From positions 83,893,444 to 83,957,443 of the forward strand of contig NC_044558.1 of NCBI RefSeq assembly GCF_007565055.1: a stretch of 64,000 nt of DNA. The letters are read 5' to 3'. Numbering within the stretch: position 1 is the stretch's first letter; each line of letters opens with the position of its first letter. The DNA is from Rhinopithecus roxellana (lineage: Eukaryota; Chordata; Mammalia; Primates; Cercopithecidae). The translations under genes were made by a program, and so were the position numbers. This document shows, piece after piece, positions 1 through 9,910 of this stretch. Under the pieces are notes generated by a model, which was given only the letters and a program-made list of their open reading frames with translations, was not told the DNA's origin and did no database searches.

Positions 1-607
1 AGGATCTATTTCATAGGCTTATTAATGAAATAATGCTGATCTTCTTGCTTCGAGCCTGTCTCCCTGATGTCTGTTCTATACACAGCAGCCAGACGGACAT
101 ACATGTCATTAGCAGTAAAAGTTAAAATCTTTACAATGGCCTTCAAGGCCCTTGCATCACTGTGAGGTCACACTTAGGGAAAAGCTGCTTTGGGCCCCCT
201 TCTTCCTTGGCTGGGAGGAACAAGATCAGGTTTCCAGTGATGCAAGGCAGGAAATGCTCATTAAATTATTTGCCCTTGTGTCTGTAAGTGACCTTCTGCG
301 GTCACACCACAAGCCAGGAGACCAGGAGCACACTGGTCTCAGACTAGCACTCAACTCACCTGCATGCCTGAAACCCCAACCACCCAAAAACTAAGTCCTC
401 ATGGACACTCAACTGTGCCCCAGGGTTCAGGAAGGCCCTGACACGTGCAAATCATCATCCAAAGAAAACTGATCCTTTCCTCTACAGTCCCAGAGATTAC
501 GTTGGGTTTTCTTGGGGTGGAGAGGAGGGAAATTCCAAAGACCTTTCAAATCCTCTGGGGTCTGATAATTAGGTTTGCTCTTTTTTTCCTTCATTTAAAA
601 AAGGGAA
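1..607. other. TMEM120B intron 1, non-Alu sequence
   Basis: About 600 bases without a recognisable gene or young repeat, belonging to the first intron of the minus-strand gene whose exon 1 is at 4447-4515. The 67-80 codon open frames here show no domain or codon signal. Confidence 0.6.
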
Positions 608-900
608 GCCAGGTGTGGTGGCTCACGCCTGTAATCCCAACACTTTGAGAGGCTAAGGAGGGTGGATCACAAGGTCAGGAGTTCAAGACCAACCTAGCCA
701 AGACGGTGAAACCCCGTCTCTGCTAAAAATATAAAAATTAGCTGGGCATGGTGGTGGGTGCCTGTAATCCCAGCTACTCAGGAGGCTGAGGCAGGAGAAT
801 AGCTTGAACCCGGGAGGCAAAGGTTGCAGTGAGCCAAGATCGTGCCACTGCACTCTAGCCTGGACGACAGAGCAACACTCCATCTCAAAAAAAAAAAAAA
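608..900 (+). mobile_element. Alu, full length
   Basis: Head GCCAGGTGTGGTGGCTCACG, both monomers, A-tail at 886-900. AluS-like. Confidence 0.95.
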
Positions 901-1138
901 AGAGAAAAAGAGGTAAGACATAGAGATATTACACATCGTTACACATCACCCCAGAATCAATGAGATACAAACATGAAACCCTCAACCCAGATTCTAAGGA
1001 AGACATAGGAAAATTAAAATAGACCAGGATTTTATGGTAGAAAAAAAATCCTTTCTATTGTTAAATGTTCTAGTTCAGTGTGCCCACCTACCTACCTGCT
1101 GTTACCTGCTTGTTCCCCAACAAATCTTTCTCTCTCTC

Positions 1139-1410
1139 TTTTTTGAGAGACGGTCTAACTCTGTCACCCAGGCTACAGTACAGTGGTGCAATCATGGCTC
1201 ACTGCAGCCTTGACATCTGGGGCTCAAACAGCCCTCCTACTTCAGCCTCCCTAGTAGCTGGGACCACAAGCATGCATGTTTGTAGAGAGAGGGGCTTCCC
1301 TATATTTCCCAGGCTGGTCTCAAACTGCTGGGCAATCCTGCTGGGAATGGTCCTCCCAACTTGTCTCCCAAAGTGCTGGGATTACAGGTATGAGCCAATG
1401 CACCGAGCTC
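1139..1410 (-). mobile_element. Alu, old (AluJ-like)
   Basis: Antisense Alu with short poly-T and a diverged, partly deleted linker. Flanked by CCCAACAAAT copies, a likely target-site duplication. Confidence 0.85.
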
Positions 1411-1579
1411 CCAACAAATATCTCATATCCGAAACTGCCCAGCACATACACAATGGTCATCCTACTTACCATATACAGACTTTCAGAGGCTTGCACCTTG
1501 AGAGTTCACAGCTCTCACATTTAACATGAAGGGGAGAGTGAGAAGGCAGAGAGAGGTCTCCCAAAATTCAGAGAACTAA

Positions 1580-1690
1580 ATTCTAGCCCCAACTTTACCA
1601 CTAACTAGCTGTGTGGCCCCCGTCCAGCCAATCAGCAAGCCCAAGCTTCAGTTTCCTCATCTGTGAATTGAAGACGTAGACGGCAGTTTC
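1580..1690 (+). repeat. MIR fragment
   Basis: Contains ACTAACTAGCTGTGTGGCC followed by CAGTTTCCTCATCTGTGAA, the conserved MIR core and 3' part in sense orientation. Confidence 0.8.
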
Positions 1691-2064
1691 TGCTCCAGTC
1701 TATGATCTTGACACCAGGAGCCATACCTGACTGATCCCTGACCCAGCCACTGACCACCAAAGCCTGCAGCCAGCAGGGTCGCTCTTCCCCTAAGCAGGAT
1801 GCAGTCCCTTCCAGTTCCCCCACTATGAACCCAGCAGGAGGCATCAATTTCCACTCACTCAGACCTTCTTCTACAACCCTTGCTGTGCAACAGGGGACAA
1901 AATCCAGAACTGATTCTCAATCCCTTTGCCCCTAACACACCTGAGCATCCGAGAACCAAATAAGACAGAGTCAAACAACTCCTTTGCAACCTCTGCCTGC
2001 CAAGACTTGCTATATAATTGCTGTTAATTGCATAGCTCTGAAGTGTTGTTGATGTTGTTTTCTG

Positions 2065-2374
2065 TTTTTTTTTTTTTTTTTTTTTTTTGAGACAGCGTCT
2101 TGCTCTGTCGCCCAGGCTGGAGTGTGGAGTGTAGTGGCGCAGTCTTGTCTCACTGCAACCTCACCCTCCCAGGTTCAAGCAATTATCCTGCCTCAGCCAC
2201 TTGAGTATCTGGGATTATAGGCACATGCCACCACACCCAGCTAATTTTGTATTTTGAGTAGAGACGGGCTCTCACTATATTGGCCAGGCTGGTCTCAAAC
2301 TCCTAACCTTGTGATCCGCCTGCCTCGGCCTCCCAAAGTGCTGGAATTACAGGAGTGAGCCACTGCGCCGGGCC
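2065..2374 (-). mobile_element. Alu, full length
   Basis: Poly-T of about 25, both monomers, a small internal duplication (GTGGAGT twice). CTCTGAAGTGTT flanks both ends as a target-site duplication. Confidence 0.95.
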
Positions 2375-2576
2375 TCACTCTGAAGTGTTAAGACTCTTCC
2401 CCTCTCCTCCTCCTTGTCTAAGGCAAGGCAAGGAACAGGAATTATGAACAACACAAGCGTCACACAGCAAACCTCTTCTCTTCTCCCATGCCCAACCCTA
2501 ACACCCACTCGGTGGTTCCACAGCCGACCATGACCTCAGAGCCCAGTAGGACAAAGCATTAACAAGCGGATAAGGA

Positions 2577-2869
2577 CCAGGCATGGTGGTTCACAACTGT
2601 AATCCCGGCACTTTGGGAGGCCGAGGCGGGCAGATCACAAGGTCAAGAGATCAAGACCATCCTGGCCAACATGGTGAAACCCCCGTCTCTACTAAAAATA
2701 CAAAAATTAGCTGGGCGTGGTGGCGGGCACTTATAATACCAGCTACTTGGGAGACTGAGACAGGAGAATCGCTTGAACCCGGGAGGCGGAGGTTGCAGTG
2801 AGCTGTGATCGTGCCACTGCACTCAAGTCTGGCAACAGAGCAAGACTCTGTCTCAAAAAAAAAAAAAAA
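2577..2869 (+). mobile_element. Alu, full length
   Basis: Sense Alu with A-tail at 2856-2869; first of a tandem pair. Confidence 0.95.
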
Positions 2870-2881
2870 GAAGTGGCTGAG

Positions 2882-3168
2882 GGCCAGGCACGGTGGCTTA
2901 TGCCTGTAATCCCAGCACTCTGGGAGGCTGAGGTAGGTGAATCACCTGAGGTCAGGAGCCTGGCCAACATGGTGAAACCCCATCTGTACTAAAATACAAA
3001 AAAATTAGCCAGGCATGGTGGTGCGTGCCTGTAATCCCAGCTACTCAGGAGGCTGAGGCGGAGAATGGCTGGAACCTGGGAGGCGGAGGCTGCAATGAGC
3101 CCAGATCACACCACTGCACTCCAGTCTGGGCGACAGTGAGACTCCGTCTCAAAAACAAAACAAAACAA
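2882..3168 (+). mobile_element. Alu inserted behind the previous Alu tail
   Basis: Sense Alu with (AAAAC)n tail. AGAAGTGGCTGAG on both sides is its target-site duplication. Confidence 0.95.
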
Positions 3169-3181
3169 GAAGTGGCTGAGT

Positions 3182-4150
3182 CTTCTCCATGGAAGTGGAG
3201 CCAAAACGGTCCCCTGAGAACTGGATGGGACCCAGGCCCTAGAGAAGGCATCAACTTACACATGCTGGACAGGCCGAGATGAGTCTAGGTCCCTTCCCCT
3301 CTGTTCATGCCTGAAACGGCACCCCCGTTCCTGCCCCAGCTCTCCAGCAACCCTCGGTCTATTGATCAGAATCTACAGCCACGTGTCTAGAAAGACCCAT
3401 CAGAAACACCCTTGGCAACCTCCTCTCCTCTCTGCACACTGTAGGAGGCCAGCTGAACCGCAGACAAGAGCTACATGGACAGGGACAATGTCACTGCTCC
3501 AAATGAGAGGACTGGGGTGAAGGTGTGTAATGTAATTTCAGGCAAAGCCAACCCCCAAAAAAACAATCCCATGACTGGAGAAGAAACAGCCCTGTCTTCA
3601 AAAATAGTCACCGAGTCCCTCTTGGTCAACCCCAAGGTTTCCTGAGGTGTCTCTAGTCAACACGGTAGGTAGCTGGGGCCTCTCTGAACCTCTTGGCAGG
3701 AACGACTGCTGCCAGGACCGCTCCCCACCCCCAGCAGCAATGCCATTCTCTCAGGGGACCCCTCCTTACACTCGCCTTCACTCCACCCCATGTAAGGCTC
3801 CGCGCCAGAAGGACAGGGCTGGGAGCTTCCCCTATCACTGGGTGAGGCGACCCAGCTGTCCAAACTGACAGATGCTCTCCACGCCAAACTCAGCCTGCAG
3901 CAGCGTCAGAGCCCCCAGAGACAGGAAATATGGGTCCCTAATCCCCAATCACAGCCTAGAGGTTCAAGGTGAACAGTTCGTAAGTACCCCTCCCAGAACA
4001 CAGCGGCAGGATAATGCTGCCCCGCCAGAGTACGGGGTGGGAGCTGAGCTACCAAAAGCAGATGGGAGGGGGCGGGGTGAGATTTGGGGAGACACTAAGG
4101 AGGTGGGGGCTGGGCTGTTCTCTTTGAACCACCCCCACAGATAAACACGC
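3182..4150. other. TMEM120B intron 1, unique sequence
   Basis: Nearly 1 kb free of recognisable repeats, becoming GC-rich toward 4150 where the CpG island begins. No exon-like open frame with splice signals was seen. Proximal intronic regulatory sequence is possible but not shown. Confidence 0.6.
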
Positions 4151-4446
4151 CTGGAACTTGCCTCAGAGGCCACAGACCAACTTTCTGCAGCGGAGTGGGT
4201 GCGTGGAGCACAGAGGCAGTGGGAGGGCGGCGGAAGGGGGGCTGCGACCCGGCGCCCCACGTGGACGAAGAGCTGAAGCGCCGGGTGATGGGAAGGGGCT
4301 GGTCCACGCCGCCCATCTGCCCCCAGGGCCTCGCCGGGGCACTCCCTAGGCCCTGACTGTCCCCACCGCCCGGGCCGGGGGCTCAGGAAGGGGAAGGCGC
4401 TGCACCGCGGGCAGCAGAGTTGCGGGACCAGGTGGCCTGGCCCTAC

Positions 4447-4515
4447 CTGCAGTTCTTGAAATTCTCCCTCCAGCTCGTGCCATTCGCGCTCGCAACGCTC
4501 GAGCTGCCCGGACAT
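4447..4515 (-). CDS. TMEM120B: TMEM120B coding exon 1 (N-terminal 23 codons)
   Basis: On the minus strand an ATG at 4515 opens 23 codons (start MSGQLERCEREWHELEG, end EFQELQ) and stops at CTGCAG|GTAGGG, a consensus donor at 4446-4445, phase 0. I recognise this as the N terminus of TMEM120B, a multi-pass membrane protein of the TMEM120/TACAN family associated with the nuclear envelope and ER; its paralog TMEM120A binds coenzyme A and has an elongase-like fold. These residues begin the charged N-terminal coiled coil that precedes the membrane helices. About 23 of roughly 340 residues are in the window; the remaining exons lie beyond the left edge. The ATG has A at -3. It sits in a CpG island, divergent from MORN3 about 44 kb away. 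An open frame of 183 codons runs past the donor but loses all family similarity there, so it is read-through. Identity is confident; function is known from the family. Confidence 0.93.
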
Positions 4516-4800
4516 GATGGTGCAAGGCGGCGGCGGCTGCTCCCGCAGCGCTGCCCGGCCGGCCCCCTAGCGCCCCACGCCCGCGCGCTCGCCGGCCGCC
4601 CTCGGAGGCACCAGCTGTTCCTGCGCAGCCGGAGCCACGCGCGCAACAAACGTCATGGCCCGCCCCGGCGCCCGCGCCCCACGCCCCGCCCCGGGAGGCG
4701 GGGCGGCGCATGCGCATCCCCCGCCCCACCCCGCCCCGCGTGCTGTGTTCCGGACCCCAACTGTGCAGGCTTGTTGCGGGGTCTGTTGTGACCCCCGTGG
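4516..4800 (-). promoter_or_regulatory. TMEM120B: TMEM120B CpG-island promoter and 5' UTR
   Basis: Dense CpG sequence immediately upstream of the start codon, without a TATA box. Visible motifs are a palindromic NRF1-like GCGCATGCGCA at 4706-4716, GC boxes on both sides of CCCCGCCCCGGGAGGCGGGG near 4683-4703, and TGACGT (CRE half-site, minus strand) at 4650-4655. An upstream minus-strand ATG at 4656 would open a 29-codon frame ending at 4567, so starts above that point carry a uORF. The transcription start is inferred to be about 4560-4650. The island extends left through exon 1 to about 4150. Confidence 0.85.
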
Positions 4801-5249
4801 CAGTGCCTCTGCGCCTCCAGAATTTCTCTCTTCCAGGAAGAGTTGGGGGACTTGTCTGCAGGTTGCATTTGCCGAGCTTATTTGAGTTAGATGGTGTGTT
4901 TTGGGGGTGTCTAGAGTTTGGGGAAAGAAAGGAGATTTGGGGGAGGTGAAATGAAAGCTGACCCGCCCCTGGTCATTGCCTGACCTGAGCCCAGGCCAGC
5001 GCCCCAGAATGCTGGAGCTGACGTCGACCATCCAGCAAGGTCTGGGGCCAGGCGGCGCAGCGCAGAGAGGGCGCGGTCATCTCTCGTTGTCATTATTATG
5101 TGCTGCAGCTAATACATCCTGGATTCCTGCCCTCTAACGCTCTAGGTGACATTCTTAACAGCTGTTTCTGTCGCTCGAGAGACACAACCGCCTCCAAGCT
5201 GATTAAATCCAGTTCTGTCCCCTCCTCTGCCAAGTCCTGCAAGAACTGC

Positions 5250-5405
5250 CCCTGCCTCACTTTCCAGTCCCTTCTATCTCACCGCCCTGGACCCATACCC
5301 TCCAGTCATTGCTTTTTCTCTTCCTGACCTTGCATAGAACTTTCTTCCCTCTAAATCTTCATACGATGTGCCTTTTTTCATCATTCAGGCCTCAGTTTCA
5401 AACGA
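5250..5405 (+). repeat. LINE-2 fragment
   Basis: Contains CATCATTCAGGCCTCAGTTT followed by CAAACGACACCT, a conserved L2 segment in sense orientation. Cut at 5406 by an Alu. Confidence 0.65.
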
Positions 5406-5415
5406 CACCTGTGTT

Positions 5416-5715
5416 ACTTTTATTTTATCTTTCTTTATTCTTCTATTTTTATGGGTTGTGTGTGTGTGTGTCGCCTAGGCTGGATTGGAGTGCAGTGCTG
5501 TGATCTCAGCTCACTGCAACCTCCACTTCCCAGATTCAAGTGAGTCTCATGCCTCAGCCTCTGGAGTACCCAGATTACACCACACCTAGCTAATTTTTGT
5601 ATTTTTAGTAGAGGCGGGGTTTTCCAGTGTTGGCCAGGCTACCCTCGAACTCATGACCTTAAGTAATCTGCCCGACTTGTGCTAGGATTACAGGCACCGA
5701 GCCACTGCGCCCAGC
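5416..5715 (-). mobile_element. Alu with TG-modified tail
   Basis: Antisense Alu whose tail includes (TG)n at 5457-5471. Perfect CACCTGTGTT target-site duplication at 5406-5415 and 5716-5725. Confidence 0.9.
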
Positions 5716-5726
5716 CACCTGTGTTT

Positions 5727-5781
5727 GTTGCTAGGGCTGCCATAACCACAACCTGGGTAGTTTAAACAATAGAAATGTATT
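5727..5781 (+). repeat. Ancient repeat, piece 1 of a split element
   Basis: TGCTAGGGCTGCCATAACCA followed by TTTAAACAATAGAAATGTATT, an old interspersed repeat start whose family I cannot name. It resumes at 6399 after two Alus. Confidence 0.55.
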
Positions 5782-5987
5782 CTCACCACCTGGGGCAACA
5801 TAAGGTGACCCTGTTTCTACAAAAAATTTACAGATTAGCTGGGTGGGGTGGCATGTACCTGTGGTCCCAGCTACTCCGGAGGCTGAGGTCTGAGAATTCC
5901 TTGGGCCTGGGAGGTCAAGGCTGCACTGACCTATGATTGCACCGCTGCACCCCAGCCTGGGTAACAGAGCGAGACCCAGTCTCAAAA
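5782..5987 (+). mobile_element. 5'-truncated Alu
   Basis: Begins mid left monomer. AGAAATGTATT at 5771-5781 recurs at 6399-6409 beyond the next Alu and the purine tract, marking the original insertion site. Confidence 0.85.
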
Positions 5988-5994
5988 AGAAAGA

Positions 5995-6282
5995 GGCCGG
6001 GCATGGTGGCTCACACTTATAATCCCAGCACTGGGAGGCTGAAGCAGGCGGATCACCTGAGGTCAGGAGTTCGAGACCAGCCTGACCAATGTGGAGAAAC
6101 CCTGTCTCTACCAAAAAGACAAAATTAGCCGGGTGTGGTGGTGCATGCCTGTAATCCCAGCTACTCCAAAAGCTGATGCAGGAGAATCGCTTGAACCAGG
6201 GAGGCGGAGGTTGCAGTGAGCCGAGATCGTGCCATTGCACTCCAGCCTGGGCAACAAGAGTGAAACTCCGTCTCAAAAAAAG
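5995..6282 (+). mobile_element. Alu, full length
   Basis: Sense Alu inserted in the A-rich tail of the preceding one. Its own tail leads into a purine tract. Confidence 0.95.
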
Positions 6283-6398
6283 AGAGAGGAGAGAGAGAGA
6301 GAGAGAAAAGGAAGAAAGAAAGAAGAAGGAAGGAAGGAAAGAGGAAAGAAGGAAGGAAAAGAGAGAGAGAGAGAGGAGGAAATAAAAAAAGGAAAGAA
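6283..6398 (+). repeat. Purine simple repeat (GA/GGAA)n
   Basis: About 115 bases of almost pure A and G, evolved from the adjacent Alu tail. Confidence 0.9.
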
Positions 6399-6633
6399 AG
6401 AAATGTATTGTCTCACAGTTCTGGCATCTAGAAATCTGAGAGGAAGGCGTCAGCAAAGCAGTACTCCCTCTGAGGCTCTGGGCAGAATCCTTCCCTCCTC
6501 ATAGCTTGTGGGTGTGTGTAGGGGGAGTCCTTTACTCTCTGGCGTTCCTTAGCTCGCAGCTGCATCACCCCAATCTCTACCCTGTTGCACTGTCTTCTTC
6601 CCTGTGTGTCCTCTCTTAAAAAGACACCCTTTC
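6399..6633 (+). repeat. Ancient repeat, piece 2
   Basis: Resumes with AGAAATGTATTGTCTCACAG, TTCTGG and CTGTGTGTCCTCTC landmarks of the element begun at 5727. Confidence 0.5.
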
Positions 6634-6860
6634 TGGTCAGGCATGGTGGCTCACGCCTGTAATCCCAGCACTTTGGGAGGCTGAGTTGGGCAGATCACTA
6701 GAGGCCAGGAGTTGGAGACCAGCCTGACCAACATAGTGAGACCCACTTCTACTAAAAATACAAAAATTAGCCGGGCATTGTGGTGCAAGCCTATATTCCC
6801 TGCTGCTTGGGAGGCTGAGATGGGAGGATCACTTGAGCTTCAGAGGTCGAGGCTGTAATG
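6634..6860 (+). mobile_element. Alu, first part, interrupted by an LTR
   Basis: Sense Alu running to GGTCGAGGCTGTAATG, where an LTR begins. The remaining right monomer follows at 7313-7392. Confidence 0.9.
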
Positions 6861-7312
6861 TGTTGGGAGAAGCTGAGGCAGGGCTTGCATGTCTGACACA
6901 ATGTAAAAGAGTCTTGGAACATGTCCAGGATCCAGGGTCTAATACCCCTTCTGGCCTTTGGAACACCAAGCTCTGTGCGAAGGTGGAATGCTACCCTGAT
7001 GCACCATAGTCTAGGCCCAGGGCATAAAATCCCTCCTGGCTTGAATAGAATCCAGGGCTCTTGGCTGTGGAATGTGTCTAGACTTGATGGCTCCTTGCTC
7101 CTTGCTCATCCAGGATCAATTGTTATCTTGAGTGACAAGAACTTGCTATCCTTTAGGGCAAGTAGCAGAGCAAATACTAAATCATCACAGTTGTAAATCA
7201 TATGCTTAATGCAACGTGCCTTTTTGACCTCCACATTCTCACCACCTGTTTCTCTGTTGGATTACCAATAAATAGCATGGGCTCCCAGAGCTCGGGGCCT
7301 TCACAGCCTCCA
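6861..7312 (+). mobile_element. Solo LTR, endogenous retrovirus class II (ERVK-type)
   Basis: A 452-base element starting TGTTGGGAGAAG and ending GCCTCCA (TG...CA), flanked by GTAATG / GTAGTG at 6855-6860 and 7313-7318, a 6-bp target duplication differing by one transition. It carries a CATAAAAT box near 7024 and AATAAA at 7267-7272, so it reads plus. Six-base duplications and this end structure fit class II retroviruses; I cannot name the family. No internal viral sequence remains. It sits inside an Alu, so it is younger than that Alu. Confidence 0.8.
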
Positions 7313-7392
7313 GTAGTGAGTGAGCTGTCATCACACCACTGCAAACCAGCCTGCCTGACAGGGCAAGAGCCTCTGTCAAAAAAATAAATAAA
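7313..7392 (+). mobile_element. Alu, second part after LTR
   Basis: GTAGTGAGTGAGCTGTCATC continues the right monomer broken at 6860. Confidence 0.85.
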
Positions 7393-7405
7393 AGTAACAA
7401 AAAAA

Positions 7406-7711
7406 GGCCGGGCGCGGTGGCTCAAGCCTGTAATCCCAGCACTTTGGGAGGCCAAGGCGGGCAGATCACAAGGTCAGGAGGTCGAGACCATCCTGGCTAA
7501 CACAGTGAAACCCCGTCTCCACTTAAAAAATACAAAAAATTAGCCGGGCGAGATGGCGGGCGCCTGTAGTCCCAGCTACTCGGGAGGCTGAGGCAGGAGA
7601 ATGGCGTGGACCCGGGAGGCGGAGCTTGCAGTGAGCTGAGATCCGGCCACTGCACTCCAGCCCGGGCGACAGAGCGAGACTCCGTCTCAAAAAAAAAAAA
7701 AAAAAAAAAAA
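7406..7711 (+). mobile_element. AluY, Old World monkey type
   Basis: Right arm reads GAGATCCGGCCACTGCACTC. AAGTAACAAAAAAA on both sides is the target-site duplication. Confidence 0.95.
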
Positions 7712-7724
7712 AGTAACAAAAAAA

Positions 7725-7797
7725 CACACTTTCCTAGTATGAGCGCATCTCAACTACATCTGGAAAGACCCTATTTCCAAATAGGGTCACATTAAGT
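7725..7797 (+). repeat. Ancient repeat, piece 3
   Basis: AAGACCCTATTTCCAAATAG followed by GGTCACATT, the 3' part of the element seen at 5727 and 6399. Confidence 0.5.
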
Positions 7798-7837
7798 GTT
7801 AGAAAGTGATACTAAGTGTTAAGTGATACTAAGTGTT

Positions 7838-8154
7838 TTTTTTTGTTTTTTTTGTTTTTTTTGTTTTTTTTTGAGACAGAGTCTCACTCTGTCGCCCAGG
7901 CTGGAATGCAGTGGCTGGATCTCAGCTCACTGCAAGCTCTGCCTCCCAGGTTCACACCATTCTCCTGCCTCAACCTCCGGAGTAGCTGGGACTACAGGCA
8001 CCTGCCACCTCACCCGGCTAGTTTTTTGTGTTTTTTAGTAGAGACGGGGTTTCACCGTGTTAGCCAGGATGGTCTCGATCTCCTGACCTCGAGATCCGCC
8101 CATCTCGGCCTCCCAAAGTGCTGGGATTACAGGCGTGAGCCACCGCGCCTGGCC
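7838..8154 (-). mobile_element. AluY, full length
   Basis: Antisense AluY. ACTAAGTGTT at 7828-7837 and 8155-8164 is its target-site duplication. Confidence 0.95.
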
Positions 8155-8162
8155 ACTAAGTG

Positions 8163-8300
8163 TTAAAGTTCATTCCTTTAACAAGTATTTATTGAGGGTC
8201 TATTATGTGCCAAGCCCTGGGGTTCCAACAAAACCTGAGACACAGACAAGTTCCCTGAGATCTTGTGGAGGTTACATTCCCGTGGAGGGAAGCAACCACA
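8163..8300 (-). repeat. LINE-2 3' end, inverted duplicate A
   Basis: Antisense L2 end (TATTTATTGAGGGTCTATTA, TGTGCCAAGCCCTGG). It is a near-copy, in reverse complement, of 8998-9138, with about ten substitutions and one indel over about 130 bases. Confidence 0.85.
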
Positions 8301-8333
8301 TAGTGGATACTTAATTGTTGAGTAAATGTTGAG

Positions 8334-8384
8334 TTGCCTGGGCAATATAGCAAGACCCTGTCTTTAAAAAAAAAAAAAAAAAAA
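8334..8384 (+). mobile_element. Alu fragment
   Basis: Only CCTGGGCAATATAGCAAGAC and the A-tail remain. Confidence 0.6.
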
Positions 8385-8385
8385 A

Positions 8386-8439
8386 AGAGTATCTACTATG
8401 TGTCAGACATTGTTCTAGGCATTAAAGACATAGCAATGA
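8386..8439 (-). repeat. LINE-2 fragment, left part
   Basis: ATCTACTATGTGTCAGACAT then GCATTAAAGACATAGCAATGA. The same L2 resumes at 10908 with a repeat of AGACATAGCAATGA. Confidence 0.75.
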
Positions 8440-8826
8440 GGCCAGGCACGGTGATTTACACCTGTCATCCCAGCATTTTGGAAGGCTGAGGCAGGCAGAT
8501 CACTTGAAGTTCTGGCCTCCCACTGGCTCACACCTGTAATCCCAGCACTTTGGGAGGCCAAGGCAGGTGGATCACTTGAGGCCAGGAGTTCAAAACCAGT
8601 CTGACCAACATAGTGAAACCTCATCTCTACTAAAAATCAAAAATAAGCCAGGCATGGTGGCGGGCACCTGTAATCCCAGCTACTCAGGAGTCTGAGGCAG
8701 GAGAATCGCTTGAACTTGGAAGGCAGAGGTTGCAGTGAGCCAAGATAACACCACTGCACCCCAGCCTGGATGACGGAGTGAGACCCTATCTCAAAAAAAG
8801 AAAGAAAGAAAGAGAGAGAGAGAGAA
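8440..8826 (+). mobile_element. Composite of two Alus
   Basis: A 70-base Alu head (8440-8510) is fused to an almost complete second Alu lacking its first bases, ending in an A/GAAA/GA tail. Confidence 0.85.
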
Positions 8827-8835
8827 CATGAACAT

Positions 8836-8869
8836 GTTTTTTGGGGGACACAGTTCAAAACCATAATAC
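8836..8869 (+). repeat. Ancient repeat, terminal piece
   Basis: TTTGGGGGACACAGTTCAAA then CCATAATA resembles the terminus of the element split at 5727-7797. Confidence 0.4.
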
Positions 8870-9138
8870 CACCTCTGAAAAAAGACCCTTCCTGAACACC
8901 TGAAGAGCCGGCCTCCCCCATCACTCCATCACTTCCCTATCACCTGCTTCATTTCCTTCCCGTGAGTTACCATCATCTGTCGTTGTGTGTTCCCATGGTG
9001 GCTGGTTGTTTCCTCTACTGGAATGTAACCTCCACGAGATCTCAGGGAACTTGTCTGTGTCTCAGGCTTTGTTGGATCCCCAGGGCTTGGCACATAGTAG
9101 GCCCTCAATAAATATTTGTCAAAGGAATGAACTTTAAA
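8870..9138 (+). repeat. LINE-2 3' end, inverted duplicate B
   Basis: Longer sense L2 with upstream L2 context (CCCTATCACCTGCTTCATTT) and end AGTAGGCCCTCAATAAATAT. The last 140 bases are the reverse complement of 8163-8300. Confidence 0.85.
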
Positions 9139-9291
9139 GACCGTCTACTTTGCAGAGGTCCCCAACTTTTGGGGTTCAAAAGCCCCTCTGAGGATTTGTA
9201 ATGGGAAATGTGCACATAAGCACACAGAGAAATATTTGCAGGTCTTAACTGAGGCCTGAAGAGGGGTGTGACCTGCCCACAATTCCCAGCT

Positions 9292-9294
<3 letters not shown>

Positions 9295-9326
<32 letters not shown>

Positions 9327-9612
9327 AGGCGGAGTCTCGCTCTGTCTCCCAGGCTGGGGTGCAGTGGCCAGATCTCGGCTCACTGCAAGCTCCGCCTCCC
9401 GGGTTTTACGCCATTCTCCTGCCTCAGCCTCCCGAGTAGCTGGGACTACAGGCGCCCGCCACCTCGCCCGGCTAGCTTTTTTGTATATTTTTTTAGTAGA
9501 GACGGGGTTTCACTGTGTTAGCCAGGATGGTCTCGATCTCCTGACCTCGTGATCCGCCCGTCTCGGCCTCCCAAAGTGCTGGGATTACAGGCTTGAGCCA
9601 CCGCACCCGGCC
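9295..9612 (-). mobile_element. AluY, Old World monkey type
   Basis: Long poly-T of about 32. AATTCCCAGCTTA on both sides is the target-site duplication. Confidence 0.95.
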
Positions 9613-9910
9613 AATTCCCAGCTTATTAATGGCTCACCTTGAATTAAAGTTCTCATCGCTGACTCCTACACCAGAGCCCTATTAATTAATTAATAAATCA
9701 GAGGTTCCCAAGCTCACTGGTGGACTGTGGGGCAGTCAAGTTTAAAAATTGTCTGTGGCATTGCAAGTATCAGCCCCTGGGGGTGGGAACATTCAGGTGC
9801 ATAAAGTTTGGTTTCTGTCTTCAAATCAGTAGTTTCCAGGGTCTAATGCTGGAACTGCAAATTGAAAAGGAGAAATCACTCATCTATTTTTAAAATATTT
9901 ACTAAAACAT
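9613..9910. other. Unassigned intergenic sequence
   Basis: About 300 bases with no repeat I can name; includes (TTAA)n-like ATTAATTAATTAATAAAT. No gene signal. Confidence 0.5.

Noticed and set aside
3964..4515. 183-codon minus-strand frame starting at the TMEM120B ATG
   Set aside because: Only the first 23 codons match TMEM120B; a consensus donor follows, and the rest is intron read-through.
4346..4791. Long GC-rich frames on both strands of the TMEM120B island
   Set aside because: Low-complexity Arg/Gly/Pro/Ala products typical of CpG islands, overlapping the real exon and promoter.
5731..6456. 241-codon minus-strand open frame
   Set aside because: It runs through two Alus and the purine tract; peptide motifs such as AGVQWHDLGSLQPPPP are standard Alu antisense translation.
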